64,000 bases of DNA from Streptomyces vinaceus (GTDB taxonomy: Bacteria; Actinomycetota; Actinomycetes; Streptomycetales; Streptomycetaceae), in assembly GCF_008704935.1 (NCBI RefSeq), contig NZ_CP023692.1, forward strand, positions 1,054,001 through 1,118,000, written 5' to 3'. This document shows, in pieces, positions 16,510 through 24,742 of the stretch. The stretch's first letter is position 1; each line of letters begins with the position of its first letter. The notes beneath the pieces are model-generated. The model ran no database searches, had not been told where the DNA came from, and saw nothing but the letters and a program-made list of their open reading frames with translations. The position numbers and the translations under genes are program-made.

Positions 16510-16662
16510 CGTTACCCCCGTGACGAGCGAGTGGTGCGGACCGTGGTGCTGACGGTCATGGTCGGGGGGCGGCGGCTTTCGGTCATCCCCTCCCGCGGGG
16601 GCGTGCGGAGGCGCGCGGGCGCACGTACGGGCGCACGCGGCGCCGTCGGCCCGGGCCGCCGG

Positions 16663-16878
16663 TCACACCGATTCGGTCGCGAAGAGCTCCAGGTGGGCGC
16701 AGTGCGGGCAGCGGTACGCCTCTATGCGCCGCCGCGGCCTGCCCAGCCGTCTGGCGCCGCCGAAGAGGCCCCGTTCCAGCGGTCCGGCGATCCAGCGCGC
16801 GTACCCCCGGGCCCCCTCCCCCGCGTCCTCGACGAAACCCGGCTCCAGGCCGACGCCACCGCAGTACGTACATCTCAT
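16663..16878 (-). CDS. Zinc-ribbon protein, DUF6487-like
   Basis: 71 residues with two CxxC pairs: CTYC at residues 3-6 and CPHC near residue 58, the layout of a small zinc ribbon. The middle has GFVEDAGEGARGYARWIAGP. It resembles short actinobacterial zinc-ribbon proteins of unknown role. I chose the ATG just before CTYC; a GTG three codons upstream and an ATG at 16932 are other possible starts. Confidence 0.65.
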   Translation of the reverse strand: MRCTYCGGVGLEPGFVEDAGEGARGYARWIAGPLERGLFGGARRLGRPRRRIEAYRCPHCAHLELFATESV

Positions 16879-17113
16879 GCCGTCCACGGGCCGAGTGTAC
16901 GAACCGGCGCGGCGGCGGGTGAGGAAGTTCACCGCGGGTGACGCCCCGGGCGGCGCATCGCGTTGCTAGATTATCCGGCGGCCGGTCCACGGCCCCGGAC
17001 GAGATGCGCCGTACCCGGTTACGCACGACGACGCGCGAGGTGCCGCACGAGCGGCGCCGCCCCGCTGTCCGCGCCCGGGCAGCGTCCTCGTCGAGCAAGA
17101 TGGGCCGTACGCC

Positions 17114-17566
17114 ATGACCGTGCCACTCACCCGCAGCCTGTACCGGACGACCGCCCACGCCGCCGGGGGACGCACCGGATCCGTCCGCACGGACGACAAG
17201 CGCCTGGACCTCCGCCTCGCCCCGCCGCGCAAGAAGGTCCCCGGCGCCACCAACCCCGAGCAGCTGTTCGCGGCCGGTTTCGCCGCCTGCTTCACCTCGG
17301 CGCTCGCCGAGGTCGCCGCCGAGTTCGGGGCGGACGCCTCCGCCGCAGAGGTGGCCTGCGAGGTGCAGCTCGGGACCACGGACACGCCCGCGGGCTACGG
17401 CCTCGCGGTGGCGCTCACCGTCAGCCTGCCCGGGTGGCGGGCGGCGGACCTCCAGCCCCTGCTGCACCGGGCGGACGCGGTCTGCCCGTACGCGCAGGCC
17501 GTGCGCGGCAACGTACCGCTGACGCTCTTGGCCGTGGACGGGGCCGCGGCCGATGACCGCGCCTGA
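17114..17566 (+). CDS. ohr: Organic hydroperoxide resistance protein (Ohr/OsmC family)
   Basis: 150 residues. Ohr is a thiol peroxidase that reduces organic and fatty-acid hydroperoxides through two cysteines. Seen: GATNPEQLFAAGFAACF with the peroxidatic C59, the partner C124 in DAVCPYAQA, Glu in NPEQ and an N-terminal Arg (R20). All key residues are present. TAGATT at 16967-16972 could be a -10 box far upstream. No OhrR gene is adjacent. It overlaps the next gene by 14 bases, so the two are likely co-transcribed. Confidence 0.9.
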   Translation: MTVPLTRSLYRTTAHAAGGRTGSVRTDDKRLDLRLAPPRKKVPGATNPEQLFAAGFAACFTSALAEVAAEFGADASAAEVACEVQLGTTDTPAGYGLAVALTVSLPGWRAADLQPLLHRADAVCPYAQAVRGNVPLTLLAVDGAAADDRA

Positions 17567-17978
17567 GCCCGGGCCCGGGGTCCCGGTGCCCCCGTACGGC
17601 GCCTGGCTGCGGCGCGGCATCAGCCGCGACGGCGGACCCCTCGTCGAGGACCGCGAGGTGGTGTGGCTGCAGGCCGGGCCGTACTACGCCGACAGCCGGG
17701 GCTTCGCCGGTACGACCTCCTTCGACGGCACCCGGGTGCGCTTCCACCACCTCACGGGCGAGCCGGGCGAGGACACCGGCACGTTCCACCGGGACGGCGC
17801 GAACCTCGTCGAGCAGGGCACCAACCCCGACGGCGGCACCTTCCTGGAGGTCTGGACCCCCCTCCCGGAAGCCGAGGAACCCTACGGCTCCTGGTCGGGC
17901 CCGGACCACCACGTGGTCCGCGTGGGCCCCCACGTGGTGCACGTGGACGCACACACCGGCACGTACTGGCACCTGTGA
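17553..17978 (+). CDS. Conserved hypothetical protein, beta-rich
   Basis: 141 residues, no cysteine, no signal peptide. The sequence is rich in Gly, Trp and His with alternating hydrophobic residues (REVVWLQAGPYYADSRGF, TRVRFHHLTGEPGEDTGTFH), which suggests a small beta-barrel or lipocalin-like fold. The C-terminus HVVHVDAHTGTYWHL is aromatic-rich. I do not recognise a family with certainty. It begins within the end of ohr and is probably translated with it. Confidence 0.65.
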   Translation: MTAPEPGPGVPVPPYGAWLRRGISRDGGPLVEDREVVWLQAGPYYADSRGFAGTTSFDGTRVRFHHLTGEPGEDTGTFHRDGANLVEQGTNPDGGTFLEVWTPLPEAEEPYGSWSGPDHHVVRVGPHVVHVDAHTGTYWHL

Positions 17979-18128
17979 CCCACCCGCCCGCGGCGGCCGC
18001 TGCCGTGCGCAGGGCTCCGCCAGGAGGGAGGAGTTGCCCAGGCCGGCCAAGGGCACCGCACATGTTTTCGACATATGCGCCGGGGAGATAACCATCCCGA
18101 TACTGCGCGCACGCCAGCTGGGGGTGTC

Positions 18129-19061
18129 ATGAGGTACGACCTGTCCGGTCGCTTGGTGGTGGGGATCGCCTCCAGTGCCCTGTTCGACCTCACCGACTGC
18201 GACGCGGTGTTCCGGGAGCGGGGAGAGGACGCCTACCGGGCCCACCAAGAGGCCCACGTGGACGACGTGCTGGCCAAGGGGGTCGCCTTCCCTTTCGTCC
18301 GGCGCCTGTTGTCGTTGAACGACCTCGCGGAGCCGCCCGAATCGCTGGTCGAGGTCATCATCCTGTCGCGAAACGACCCGGACACCGGCCTACGGGTCAT
18401 GCGTTCGATCCAAGCGCACGGACTGCCCATCAGCCGAGCCGTCTTCCGGCAGGGGCGTTCGTCGCACAGGCTCATGCCGGCGCTTCACATGTCGCTGTTC
18501 CTGTCGGCCCACGGGGCCGACGTTCGCGAGGCGGTGGCGGAGGGGATGCCTGCGGGTCACGTGCTGGAGACGGCGCGGGTCGATGACGAGGCCGATCCTG
18601 AACTGCGCATCTCCTTCGACTTCGACGGCGTACTGGCTGATGACTCCGCCGAGCGGGTCTTCCAGAGCGCCGGCATCGAAGAATTCCGTGCGCACGAGGT
18701 CCGCAATGCGACCACACCGCACGATCCAGGGCCGCTCAGCGAGTTCCTCGCCGGCATCAACCGCATCCAGCGCCGCGAGGAGGACGAGCGCCGCAAGAAT
18801 CCGGGGTACCAGCCGCGCCTGCGCGTATCCCTGGTCACCGCTCGGGACGCCCCCGCGCATGAGCGCGCCCTGCTGAGCCTCAAGCGGTGGGGGCTACGGG
18901 TCAATGACGCCTGCTTCCTGGGCGGCGTCGACAAGGCCCCCGTGATCACTGCCCTGGACCCGCACATCTTCTTCGACGACCAGGTCTCCCACCTGCACGG
19001 CACCGCACCCGCCACACCCAGCGTCCACATACCGTTCGGCATCGTCAACGCCCCCTCATGA
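18129..19061 (+). CDS. Cytosolic 5'-nucleotidase, NT5C1-like (PF06189 type)
   Basis: 310 residues. It resembles the 5'-nucleotidase family related to animal cytosolic NT5C1: LVVGIASSALFDLTDCD near the start, EVIILSRNDPDTGLRV, and a HAD-type catalytic motif ISFDFDGVLADDSAE (161-175) in the middle; FFDDQVSHL near the end fits the acidic HAD motif III. Such enzymes remove phosphate from nucleoside monophosphates. ATG 18129 follows GGGGGTGTC; an upstream in-frame ATG (18075) gives a poor extension. Codon choice is somewhat less GC-biased than the neighbours, and the gene sits before remnant genes, so transfer is possible. Confidence 0.75.
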   Translation: MRYDLSGRLVVGIASSALFDLTDCDAVFRERGEDAYRAHQEAHVDDVLAKGVAFPFVRRLLSLNDLAEPPESLVEVIILSRNDPDTGLRVMRSIQAHGLPISRAVFRQGRSSHRLMPALHMSLFLSAHGADVREAVAEGMPAGHVLETARVDDEADPELRISFDFDGVLADDSAERVFQSAGIEEFRAHEVRNATTPHDPGPLSEFLAGINRIQRREEDERRKNPGYQPRLRVSLVTARDAPAHERALLSLKRWGLRVNDACFLGGVDKAPVITALDPHIFFDDQVSHLHGTAPATPSVHIPFGIVNAPS

Positions 19062-19340
19062 GCACGCTCCGCGGTCGTCGTCGGCGTCCGGTGGGCCTCG
19101 TACGACGGACCAGTGCGGGCCACCGGGATCGGGCGAGCGCTGGATGATCGACCGGTGATGCCGCGCAGGCGGCCGCTGTTAGGTTCGGCTCCGTGCTCTG
19201 GGCTCCTCCCTTCGCGCCGGTCGATCACCACTCCCGCCACGGGCCCGCTACGGCGCGCCGCGGTCGGTTCGGGTGGTGGCCCGGGCGCGGGCGGGCCCGG
19301 CAGCAAGGGGCGCGAGTACGGCTGACAGCAAGGACACACG

Positions 19341-19560
19341 ATGGCGACGTTGGACCGGATGGACGTGGGGCTGCGCGCCCTGCACCTGCTGGAAGGCCAG
19401 CGCATGGCGCAGCGCCTTTTCGCGCACGTGATCGCCACGCAGGTGATCAAGCCCGGGCGCAGCGAGGAAGAGGTCGACAACCGGATCGCCCTGATCGCCC
19501 GGGAGGTGTTCGGCGTACGAGCGGGCCGGGTCGGCCGCCGGTTCGTGCGGTCGGGGTCCA
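19341..19560 (+). pseudogene. N-terminal remnant resembling M24 family metallopeptidase
   Basis: MATLDRMDVGLRALHLLEGQ follows a GGACACACG leader, then runs through HVIATQVIKPGRSEEEVDNRIALIAREVFGV, which resembles the N-terminal domain of bacterial M24 (creatinase/prolidase-like) peptidases. After about 70 codons the similarity stops and the frame becomes low-complexity, with no metal-binding catalytic domain. It runs tail to tail into the PNP oxidase gene. I read it as a truncated gene; identity is moderate. Confidence 0.45.
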
Positions 19561-19618
19561 CGGGGACGCACCCGCGGGGAGCCGGAGGTGCCGGCATGCG
19601 GGTGCGGGCGTGCGGCCG

Positions 19619-20296
19619 TTACGACCAGAGCCGGAAGCGTTCCCAGCCGGCCCGGGTGCGTTCGTAGCGCAGCCGGGTGTGGATGCTGCTCTTGGCCGCC
19701 TGCCAGAACTCCACCTCGGCGGGGGCCAGGGTGTAGAGCGTCCAGGCCGAATCGACGAGCGAGGGCTCCTGCTCGATCAGGGCCAGGGCCTTCTCCAGGG
19801 CCCGGTCGCGATCAACGGTGTCGGTCAGGTGCTGGCTTTGGCGACCCAGCAGCGTCTCCGCGCGGGCGGTGGGTGAGCGGTCCAGGAAGTCGGCGGTGTT
19901 CTCCTCGGCCGCGCCCGGCGTCACGCTGCCCCGGATCCTGATCTGCCGGCCGTGTTCGGGCCAGTAGAAGGTGAGGGCGGCCCTCGGGTGGTGGGCGAGC
20001 TGGCCGCCCTTGGGGCTGAAGGCGTGCCCGGCGAACCGCCAGCCCGAGGCATCGACACCCTTGAGGATCAGCACCCGGGCGTCCGGATCACCGGCCGGGT
20101 CGACCGTGGACAGAGTCATCGCGTGCGGATCGCGCACACCGTCGGCTACGGCTTCCACGAGCCAGGAGAGGAAGAGCCGCACCGGATCGGCCGGGGCCTG
20201 CTCCGGATCGAAGTCCGGCAGCGGGCCGGCGAACACCTCCAGACCGCGCAGCCACTGACGCGTGCCACCCGCCTGCTCCGAACCCGCGGTCATCAT
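19619..20296 (-). CDS. Pyridoxamine 5'-phosphate oxidase family protein
   Basis: 225 residues, close to PdxH length. Blocks seen: MTLSTVDPAGDPDARVLILKGVDASGW (FMN-binding strand, in part), NSPKGGQL-like FSPKGGQLAHHPRAALTFYW, RQIRIRGSV, and the C-terminal EFWQAAKSSIHTRLRYERT, which corresponds to the WxGxxxRLHxR tail of PdxH. This enzyme oxidises pyridoxamine or pyridoxine phosphate to pyridoxal phosphate; relatives act in phenazine pathways. The tail motif is degenerate (WQAAKSSIHTR), so the exact substrate is open. ATGATG start with GAGGAGCTG upstream. Confidence 0.8.
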   Translation of the reverse strand: MMTAGSEQAGGTRQWLRGLEVFAGPLPDFDPEQAPADPVRLFLSWLVEAVADGVRDPHAMTLSTVDPAGDPDARVLILKGVDASGWRFAGHAFSPKGGQLAHHPRAALTFYWPEHGRQIRIRGSVTPGAAEENTADFLDRSPTARAETLLGRQSQHLTDTVDRDRALEKALALIEQEPSLVDSAWTLYTLAPAEVEFWQAAKSSIHTRLRYERTRAGWERFRLWS

Positions 20297-20471
20297 CAGC
20301 TCCTCGGCTTACGGCAACCCCACACGAGCATCTTGCATCCGCGAGGCCATGTTCGTAAATCAGCTGGCAAATGCTTGTCACATCGACCAGAGGGGCCACA
20401 GATGCGGTTCTGTGTGATGCGCCCTGCCGAGCGGGCCCGGGCGGAGTCGGCACAGCCTGGCCCGCACGCGA

Positions 20472-20507
20472 AAAGCCCGGCCGGCACACGCGTGCCGACC
20501 GGGCTTT
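20472..20507 (-). terminator. Rho-independent-type terminator after the cold-shock gene
   Basis: AAAGCCCGG(T)CGGCAC pairs with GTGCCG(G)CCGGGCTTT in the minus-strand RNA, giving a 16-base stem with only a G-U wobble and a four-base loop. It lies 55 bases after the cold-shock gene stop. Confidence 0.8.
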
Positions 20508-20561
20508 CTCACGACAGCGGCACCACGGGTGGGGCCGCTGCCGTCACAGGGGGGTGAAGGA

Positions 20562-20765
20562 TCAGGCGGGGGTGATGTTCTCCGCCTGGGGGCCCTTCTG
20601 GCCCTGGGTGACGTCGAAGTTGACCTTCTGGCCTTCCTGCAGCTCACGGAAGCCCTGGGCGGCGATGTTCGAGTAGTGGGCGAAGACGTCCGGGCCGCCG
20701 CCGTCCTGCTCGATGAAGCCGAAGCCCTTTTCCGAGTTGAACCACTTCACGGTTCCGCTGGCCAT
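20562..20765 (-). CDS. Cold-shock protein (CspA family)
   Basis: 67 residues, standard length. RNA-binding motifs: KGFGFI (RNP1, 13-18) and VFAHY (RNP2, 27-31). Members bind single-stranded RNA and DNA and act as RNA chaperones. Strong ribosome site GGAGGACAC before the ATG. The long leader carries a hairpin, and a strong terminator follows. Confidence 0.97.
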   Translation of the reverse strand: MASGTVKWFNSEKGFGFIEQDGGGPDVFAHYSNIAAQGFRELQEGQKVNFDVTQGQKGPQAENITPA

Positions 20766-20855
20766 GTGTCCTCCAAGGGACTCTGGACCGGTCCCGCACC
20801 TTGCGGGAGCCGGAGGTGATCGCCCTGGTCCTCAGAGACTGCGAACAGCAAAATC

Positions 20856-20879
20856 GCCCGTGAACGTGCACTCACGGGC
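20856..20879 (-). promoter_or_regulatory. Hairpin in the cold-shock gene leader
   Basis: GCCCGTGA (20856-20863) and TCACGGGC (20872-20879) form a perfect eight-base stem with an eight-base loop, 91 bases upstream of the ATG. It may be an RNA structure in the leader or an operator. Cold-shock mRNAs often have structured leaders. Confidence 0.45.
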
Positions 20880-21043
20880 AACCGGTACTTCGGAACCATG
20901 ACAGCTGGTGCTGACGCTACACGGACAGCCCCGCTCGCACCACGAGAACACCCACCCGGCATGCTGCGAACGTCAGACCGGTCCCGGCCGAGCAGACCCA
21001 CCGTCAGCACGCCGGCCCGCCCGCGCACCCGGTGCGCCAGGTG

Positions 21044-21290
21044 TCAGACCACCACGAGCCGTAGGGTTCTCCTCCCCGATTGAAGATCATGTTGTAGGTC
21101 TACCTCCTGTCCCTCCTCAGCGACGAGCGTGGGGTCAGGGGCGAGCGTGAGGCTGACGGCGGGACCGCGGGGGGCGTGCGCGGGGGCGGTTGCGCCGCTT
21201 GGGGGTGGGACCTGGCCCAGTAGGTCGCGGTGACGGTGGAGGAAGGTGCGGTCGACGCCGGCGCGGCGGGCGATCGCGGCGACGCGGCGA
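21044..21290 (-). pseudogene. Remnant helix-turn-helix fragment (DUF6262-like)
   Basis: On the minus strand one frame reads RRVAAIARRAGVDRTFLHRH then RDLLGQV before running into non-coding-like sequence to a stop at 21044. This is the helix-turn-helix signature of the small DUF6262-type proteins that travel with tyrosine recombinases of transposons. No start and no recombinase are present, so it is a remnant. Confidence 0.4.
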
Positions 21291-21302
21291 AGGCGATGTG
21301 GA

Positions 21303-21689
21303 CTATCCCGCCTGGCAGTTGGGCCGCGGCCACCCGGCCGCCGTGACGGAAGAGACGTACACGCTCTTGCCGTCCGGGTCGACGGCTACCTGCGCGGTAC
21401 GCGGCAGCCGCTTCTCCTCGACGGTGGTGGCCAGGGTGGTGCCGTCCAGGCGGAGCAGCAGTTCTCCGGCGGTGGCGTAGTCGGCGCTGGAGTCGGGGTG
21501 AACGGCGAAGGAGCGGTAGGCCAGCCGGGGAAGGTGGCGAGGAGTTCTCCGGTTACGGCGTCGAAGCGCCTGACGGTGTCGCGCTCGCGGACGTAGAGGG
21601 CCGTCGACGGACGGGACGATCTCCTCGATGTGGTGCAGGGGCGCCTGCATGAGGACGGGGTCCTTCCCCGCCTCGGCGGCCACGATCAT
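21303..21689 (-). pseudogene. Frameshifted beta-propeller (YVTN-like) remnant
   Basis: Minus-strand fragments read HHIEEIVPSVDG, then after a frame change at about 21600 LYVRERDTVRRFDAVTGELL, then after a second change near 21530 YRSFAVHPDSSADYA and AQVAVDPDGKSVYVSSV up to the stop at 21303. The repeated pattern (VDPDGKSVYV, RFDAVTGELL) is that of YVTN/NHL beta-propeller repeats. Two frame changes show that it is not translated as one protein. Confidence 0.5.
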
Positions 21690-21780
21690 CTGAGAAGTCG
21701 CCGTGTTCAGGCGCCTCTTGTCCGGAATGCTGTGCAGCGGCGTTCAGGGTGGCCCTCGTTGTGGGCCAGGGAGGGCGGGG

Positions 21781-21890
21781 TCACCGATCCCGGCGATAGG
21801 TGGCCGCGACTTGGCCGGTGTCCGGGTCGACCACGCTGATCCGGTTCGCGCCTGGCTCGCCGCTCCGGTGCGCGACGTACACGAGGCCCC
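21781..21890 (-). pseudogene. Second beta-propeller remnant
   Basis: Minus strand reads GLVYVAHRSGEPGANRISVV then DPDTGQVAATYRRDR and stops at 21781. This is a single beta-propeller repeat (VYVAHR...ISVVDPDTG) without a start. It lies upstream of, and in a different frame from, the first remnant, so it is probably from the same decayed gene. Confidence 0.45.
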
Positions 21891-22337
21891 ATGGCCGCCC
21901 CCTTGACAGGGTGGCTGCGGTTCATCTTGGCGGTCGCCGGTGGCGCCCACCAGCGGGTGGCTGCGGAATCGGCCGGATACGGCCCTCGCCTTGGCGCGTC
22001 CCTGCCGTCTTGGCTCCCGCGCCGGGGGGGGCGGCGGTGTGACCGGGGTGGGGTGGGGCGGGACCGCAGCGGTCGGGCCGCCTTCGGGGAGAGGACCTGG
22101 CATGTCCTACTTCTTCTACGCCGCCCACCGGGGGTCGGGGCCGTTGGGCAACGGGGGTCCGCGATCGACCCGGCGACGGGGAGGTCAGCCGCCGACGCCA
22201 TCCGCACCTGGGACTGTGACCACCGTGGCCGGCAGGCCGACTTCGAGCTCCAGCCCTTGAAAACCCCTGCCCCCGAGGTGTCCCGCCAGTTCAGCATCGA
22301 CGCCCCGCTGAACCGGATCGTCATCAGTTGGAACTGA

Positions 22338-22783
22338 CCATGCGCGCCAGACCGTGTAGTGCCCGCCGGCCCGCCGCAGCAAGACGTGAACGCCCCGCGA
22401 GCAGAGGCTGGCCTGAACCCGGAACACACCCCCACGCACCCCCGCACCCACTCGCGCGCCGGCGCACCCGACCGCAGCGCTCCGCGGCCCGCCGATTCGA
22501 AACGTACATCCGGGTTCGCGACCCCAGGTGACGAGTCGCGTGAAGGCGACTAGCATGGCCAGAAGACGGTCGCAACTGCGAAATCCGTTCTCTGGCCTCC
22601 CCTGACGCAAACAGGCTTGGGAATTGTCCAGAGGGTCCGTGGCCCACGAGGTCACGTTGACGACGGATTCGCACACAACACATTCACCTGGCGACCGAAA
22701 GCCTCCGCACACGATATGCGAGAGGAGGCCAAGCGAACTCGTGCCTCAATGAATGGAACAACTTTGAGAAGGGTTCTTTAATC
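22338..22783. other. Gene-free stretch upstream of the secreted peptide gene
   Basis: No supported coding region. A plus-strand frame ending at 22337 (RQFSIDAPLNRIVISWN) may be the tail of another decayed gene, but I cannot name it. Toward 22783 the base composition is less GC-rich than elsewhere, with TTGACG at about 22651, which could be part of the promoter for the secreted peptide gene. Confidence 0.3.
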
Positions 22784-23026
22784 ATGCAGGCAATTAGAGT
22801 GAAGCGGCTCTTCGCCGTATCCGCCGTCGGTGTCCTGATGGCCGGTGGCGCCGCGCTCGGCGCCGCGGGCACTGCCTCTGCGGCTGTGCCGACGCACCCC
22901 GCCACCTCCGTCACCTCCGTCATCCACGGCGGCGGTTGGGACGACGACGACGGCGGCTACGGACACAACCACGGCGGGTACGACAACGACGACGACTGGG
23001 GCGGAGGATACGACGACGGCTGCTGA
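22784..23026 (+). CDS. Small secreted Asp/Gly-rich protein
   Basis: 80 residues. Basic start (MQAIRVKR), hydrophobic core FAVSAVGVLMAGGAALGAAG, and cleavage site ASA/AVPTH near residue 34 form a clear signal peptide. The mature part is about 45 residues: first VPTHPATSVTSVIHGGG, then runs of Asp and Gly with Tyr, Trp and His (GGWDDDDGGYGHNHGGYDND) and a single Cys at the very end. The Asp runs suggest metal (calcium) binding or a polyelectrolyte role. GAGAAGGG precedes the ATG. No family recognised. Confidence 0.75.
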   Translation: MQAIRVKRLFAVSAVGVLMAGGAALGAAGTASAAVPTHPATSVTSVIHGGGWDDDDGGYGHNHGGYDNDDDWGGGYDDGC

Positions 23027-23657
23027 CGCGCCGAAATCTCCACTGTGTGGTCCGCCGATCCGGCGGTCCGCACAGCGCCGCGTCCAAACGGCTCCCGTCT
23101 ATTCGTAGACCCGGGTGACCGTCACCGAGACGGAGTACGAGCAGCGATTCGGGTGCCCGGTGAGCATCCCTTACGGCGCGTCGCATCTCGGCGGTAGGCC
23201 CGCCAAGCCGGTCCGCCGTTCCGGCGGTTCAGCTACAGCCTGCCGAGCGCGCTTCGGCCGACTCTCGGTTTACGCTCGACTTTATGCCAGCCGACGTCGG
23301 CGCTGCCGGGCGTACCCCTTACGCCGAGCGCCATATCGTCTGGGATCGGGGTTCATTTGCACGCCACCCCAGCTGCGTGCCCAGCATCCGGACTGGGTAT
23401 TCCGCCCCAGAGGCACCCCCTCCGGGCTCGACGACATCGGCCACCTTGGTTTCCGGTACGGGCCGGCCGACGACCAGCCACCGATGGTCAGCGGCATGGA
23501 CATCGCTCGCAGGCGCCCCCACGCCCCTCGGTCAGCAGGGCCGGGAGTAGTCGGGATCGGCGTAGAGGAAGACGCCGGCGGACGCTCAGGGAGGACTCCG
23601 GCATCCTCACCGGAGACGAGGCGCAGCACCGCTGCGAGCGGGCCTGTCGGCTCTCAC
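23027..23657. other. Gene-free stretch between secreted peptide and GlxA-type regulator
   Basis: I find no supported gene, RNA or repeat in these 631 bases. Several frames are open, but none has a ribosome site, a family motif or consistent third-position GC. Confidence 0.4.
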
Positions 23658-24671
23658 TCAGCGGGTGGAACGGGAACGGGGCTGACCGGTCTCAGAGCGG
23701 AACTTCTCGTGGAACGTCTCGCGGTAGACGCTGGGTGCCACTCCGACATGGGCCTTGAACAGCGTCCGGAAGTTGGCCGGGGTACCCAGGCCGCAGTGCC
23801 GCGCCACGGCTTCCACCGTCAGGTCGCCTGCCTCCAGGAGTTCCCTCGACCGGGCCAGTCTGGCGTCGAGAAGCCATCGCATGGGCGGCCGGCCGGTCTC
23901 GGCGTGGAAGCGGCGGATGAGGGTCCGACGGGACGTGCCGGCCCGGTGGGCCAGCTGGTCGACGGTGAGCGGCTGGTGCAGGTTGCACAAGGCCCACTCG
24001 TACACCCGTGTCAGTCCGTCGGAGCGGTCCGGGCGCACCGGCAGGTCGATGTACTGGGCCTGGCCGCCGGTGCGGTGCGGGGCGGCGACCAGCAGTCGCG
24101 CCTGCTGGTTGGCCATGCGGGCGCCGTGGTCCCGGCGGATCAGGTGCAGGCACAGGTCCAGACCCGCGGCGACCCCGGCCGAGGTCAGGACCTGCCCCTC
24201 GTCGACGTACAGCACTTCCGGCCGCACCGACACCCGGGGGAACCGCTCGGCCAGAGCCGCCGCGTACTGCCAGTGCGTGGTGGCCCGGTGCCCGTCGAGC
24301 ACCCCGGCGGCGGCGAGGGCGAACGCGCCGGTACAGATGGACACCATGCGGGCCCCGCGGGCAGCCGCCCTCGCCAGCGCCGCCGTGACCGCGTCCGACG
24401 GGTTCTCCGGTTCCACGTACCCCGGGACGATGACGGTGTCCGCGGACGCCAGGCAGTCCAGCCCGTGCACGACGGACAGCGCCGGGCCGCCGTGCATCGG
24501 CACGGTTCCGGGCCGCTCCGCGCACACGGTGAGCCGGTACGGCCCGTCACGCCAGCTGCCGAAGACCTGCAGGGGGATCCCGATGTCCAGGGCGAGGACG
24601 TTCTCCAGCGCCACCACGACCACATGGTGCGCGGCACCGGCCCCCTGACCGGCCCCCTGATCTTCCTGCAT
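23658..24671 (-). CDS. GlxA family transcriptional regulator (DJ-1/PfpI + AraC HTH)
   Basis: 337 residues. N-terminal DJ-1/PfpI-like domain (about 15-190) with the nucleophile-elbow-like MVSICTGAFALAAAG, here probably a ligand sensor. C-terminal AraC-type double helix-turn-helix (about 225-325): LTVDQLAHRAGTSRRTLIRRF and LTVEAVARHCGLGTPANFRTLF (in parts). Members regulate catabolism of amino-group compounds or stress genes. It is divergent from an HD-domain gene only 71 bases away, the likely target. The mRNA appears leaderless (see TAGGAT at 24678-24683). Confidence 0.9.
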   Translation of the reverse strand: MQEDQGAGQGAGAAHHVVVVALENVLALDIGIPLQVFGSWRDGPYRLTVCAERPGTVPMHGGPALSVVHGLDCLASADTVIVPGYVEPENPSDAVTAALARAAARGARMVSICTGAFALAAAGVLDGHRATTHWQYAAALAERFPRVSVRPEVLYVDEGQVLTSAGVAAGLDLCLHLIRRDHGARMANQQARLLVAAPHRTGGQAQYIDLPVRPDRSDGLTRVYEWALCNLHQPLTVDQLAHRAGTSRRTLIRRFHAETGRPPMRWLLDARLARSRELLEAGDLTVEAVARHCGLGTPANFRTLFKAHVGVAPSVYRETFHEKFRSETGQPRSRSTR

Positions 24672-24677
24672 GGCACG

Positions 24678-24683
24678 ATCCTA
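24678..24683 (-). promoter_or_regulatory. -10 element of leaderless GlxA-type gene
   Basis: On the minus strand TAGGAT ends six bases before the ATG at 24671, a perfect Streptomyces-type -10 box at leaderless spacing. No ribosome site is present. Confidence 0.5.
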
Positions 24684-24730
24684 TCGCCGCATGGCACCCG
24701 TGCCACTCACGCCCGCGCCCAGCCCGCGCC

Positions 24731-24736
24731 TACGGT
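24731..24736 (+). promoter_or_regulatory. -10 element of leaderless HD-domain gene
   Basis: TACGGT ends six bases before the ATG at 24743, the spacing expected for a transcript that begins at the start codon. Confidence 0.45.
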
Positions 24737-24742
24737 CGTGCC

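Noticed and set aside
22165..22337. Plus-strand tail ending RQFSIDAPLNRIVISWN as a real gene
   Set aside because: No start, no ribosome site and no recognised family; it overlaps decayed minus-strand pieces. At best it is another remnant.
23027..23657. Several open frames between the secreted peptide and the GlxA-type gene
   Set aside because: None has a ribosome site, family motif or steady codon bias; left as gene-free.
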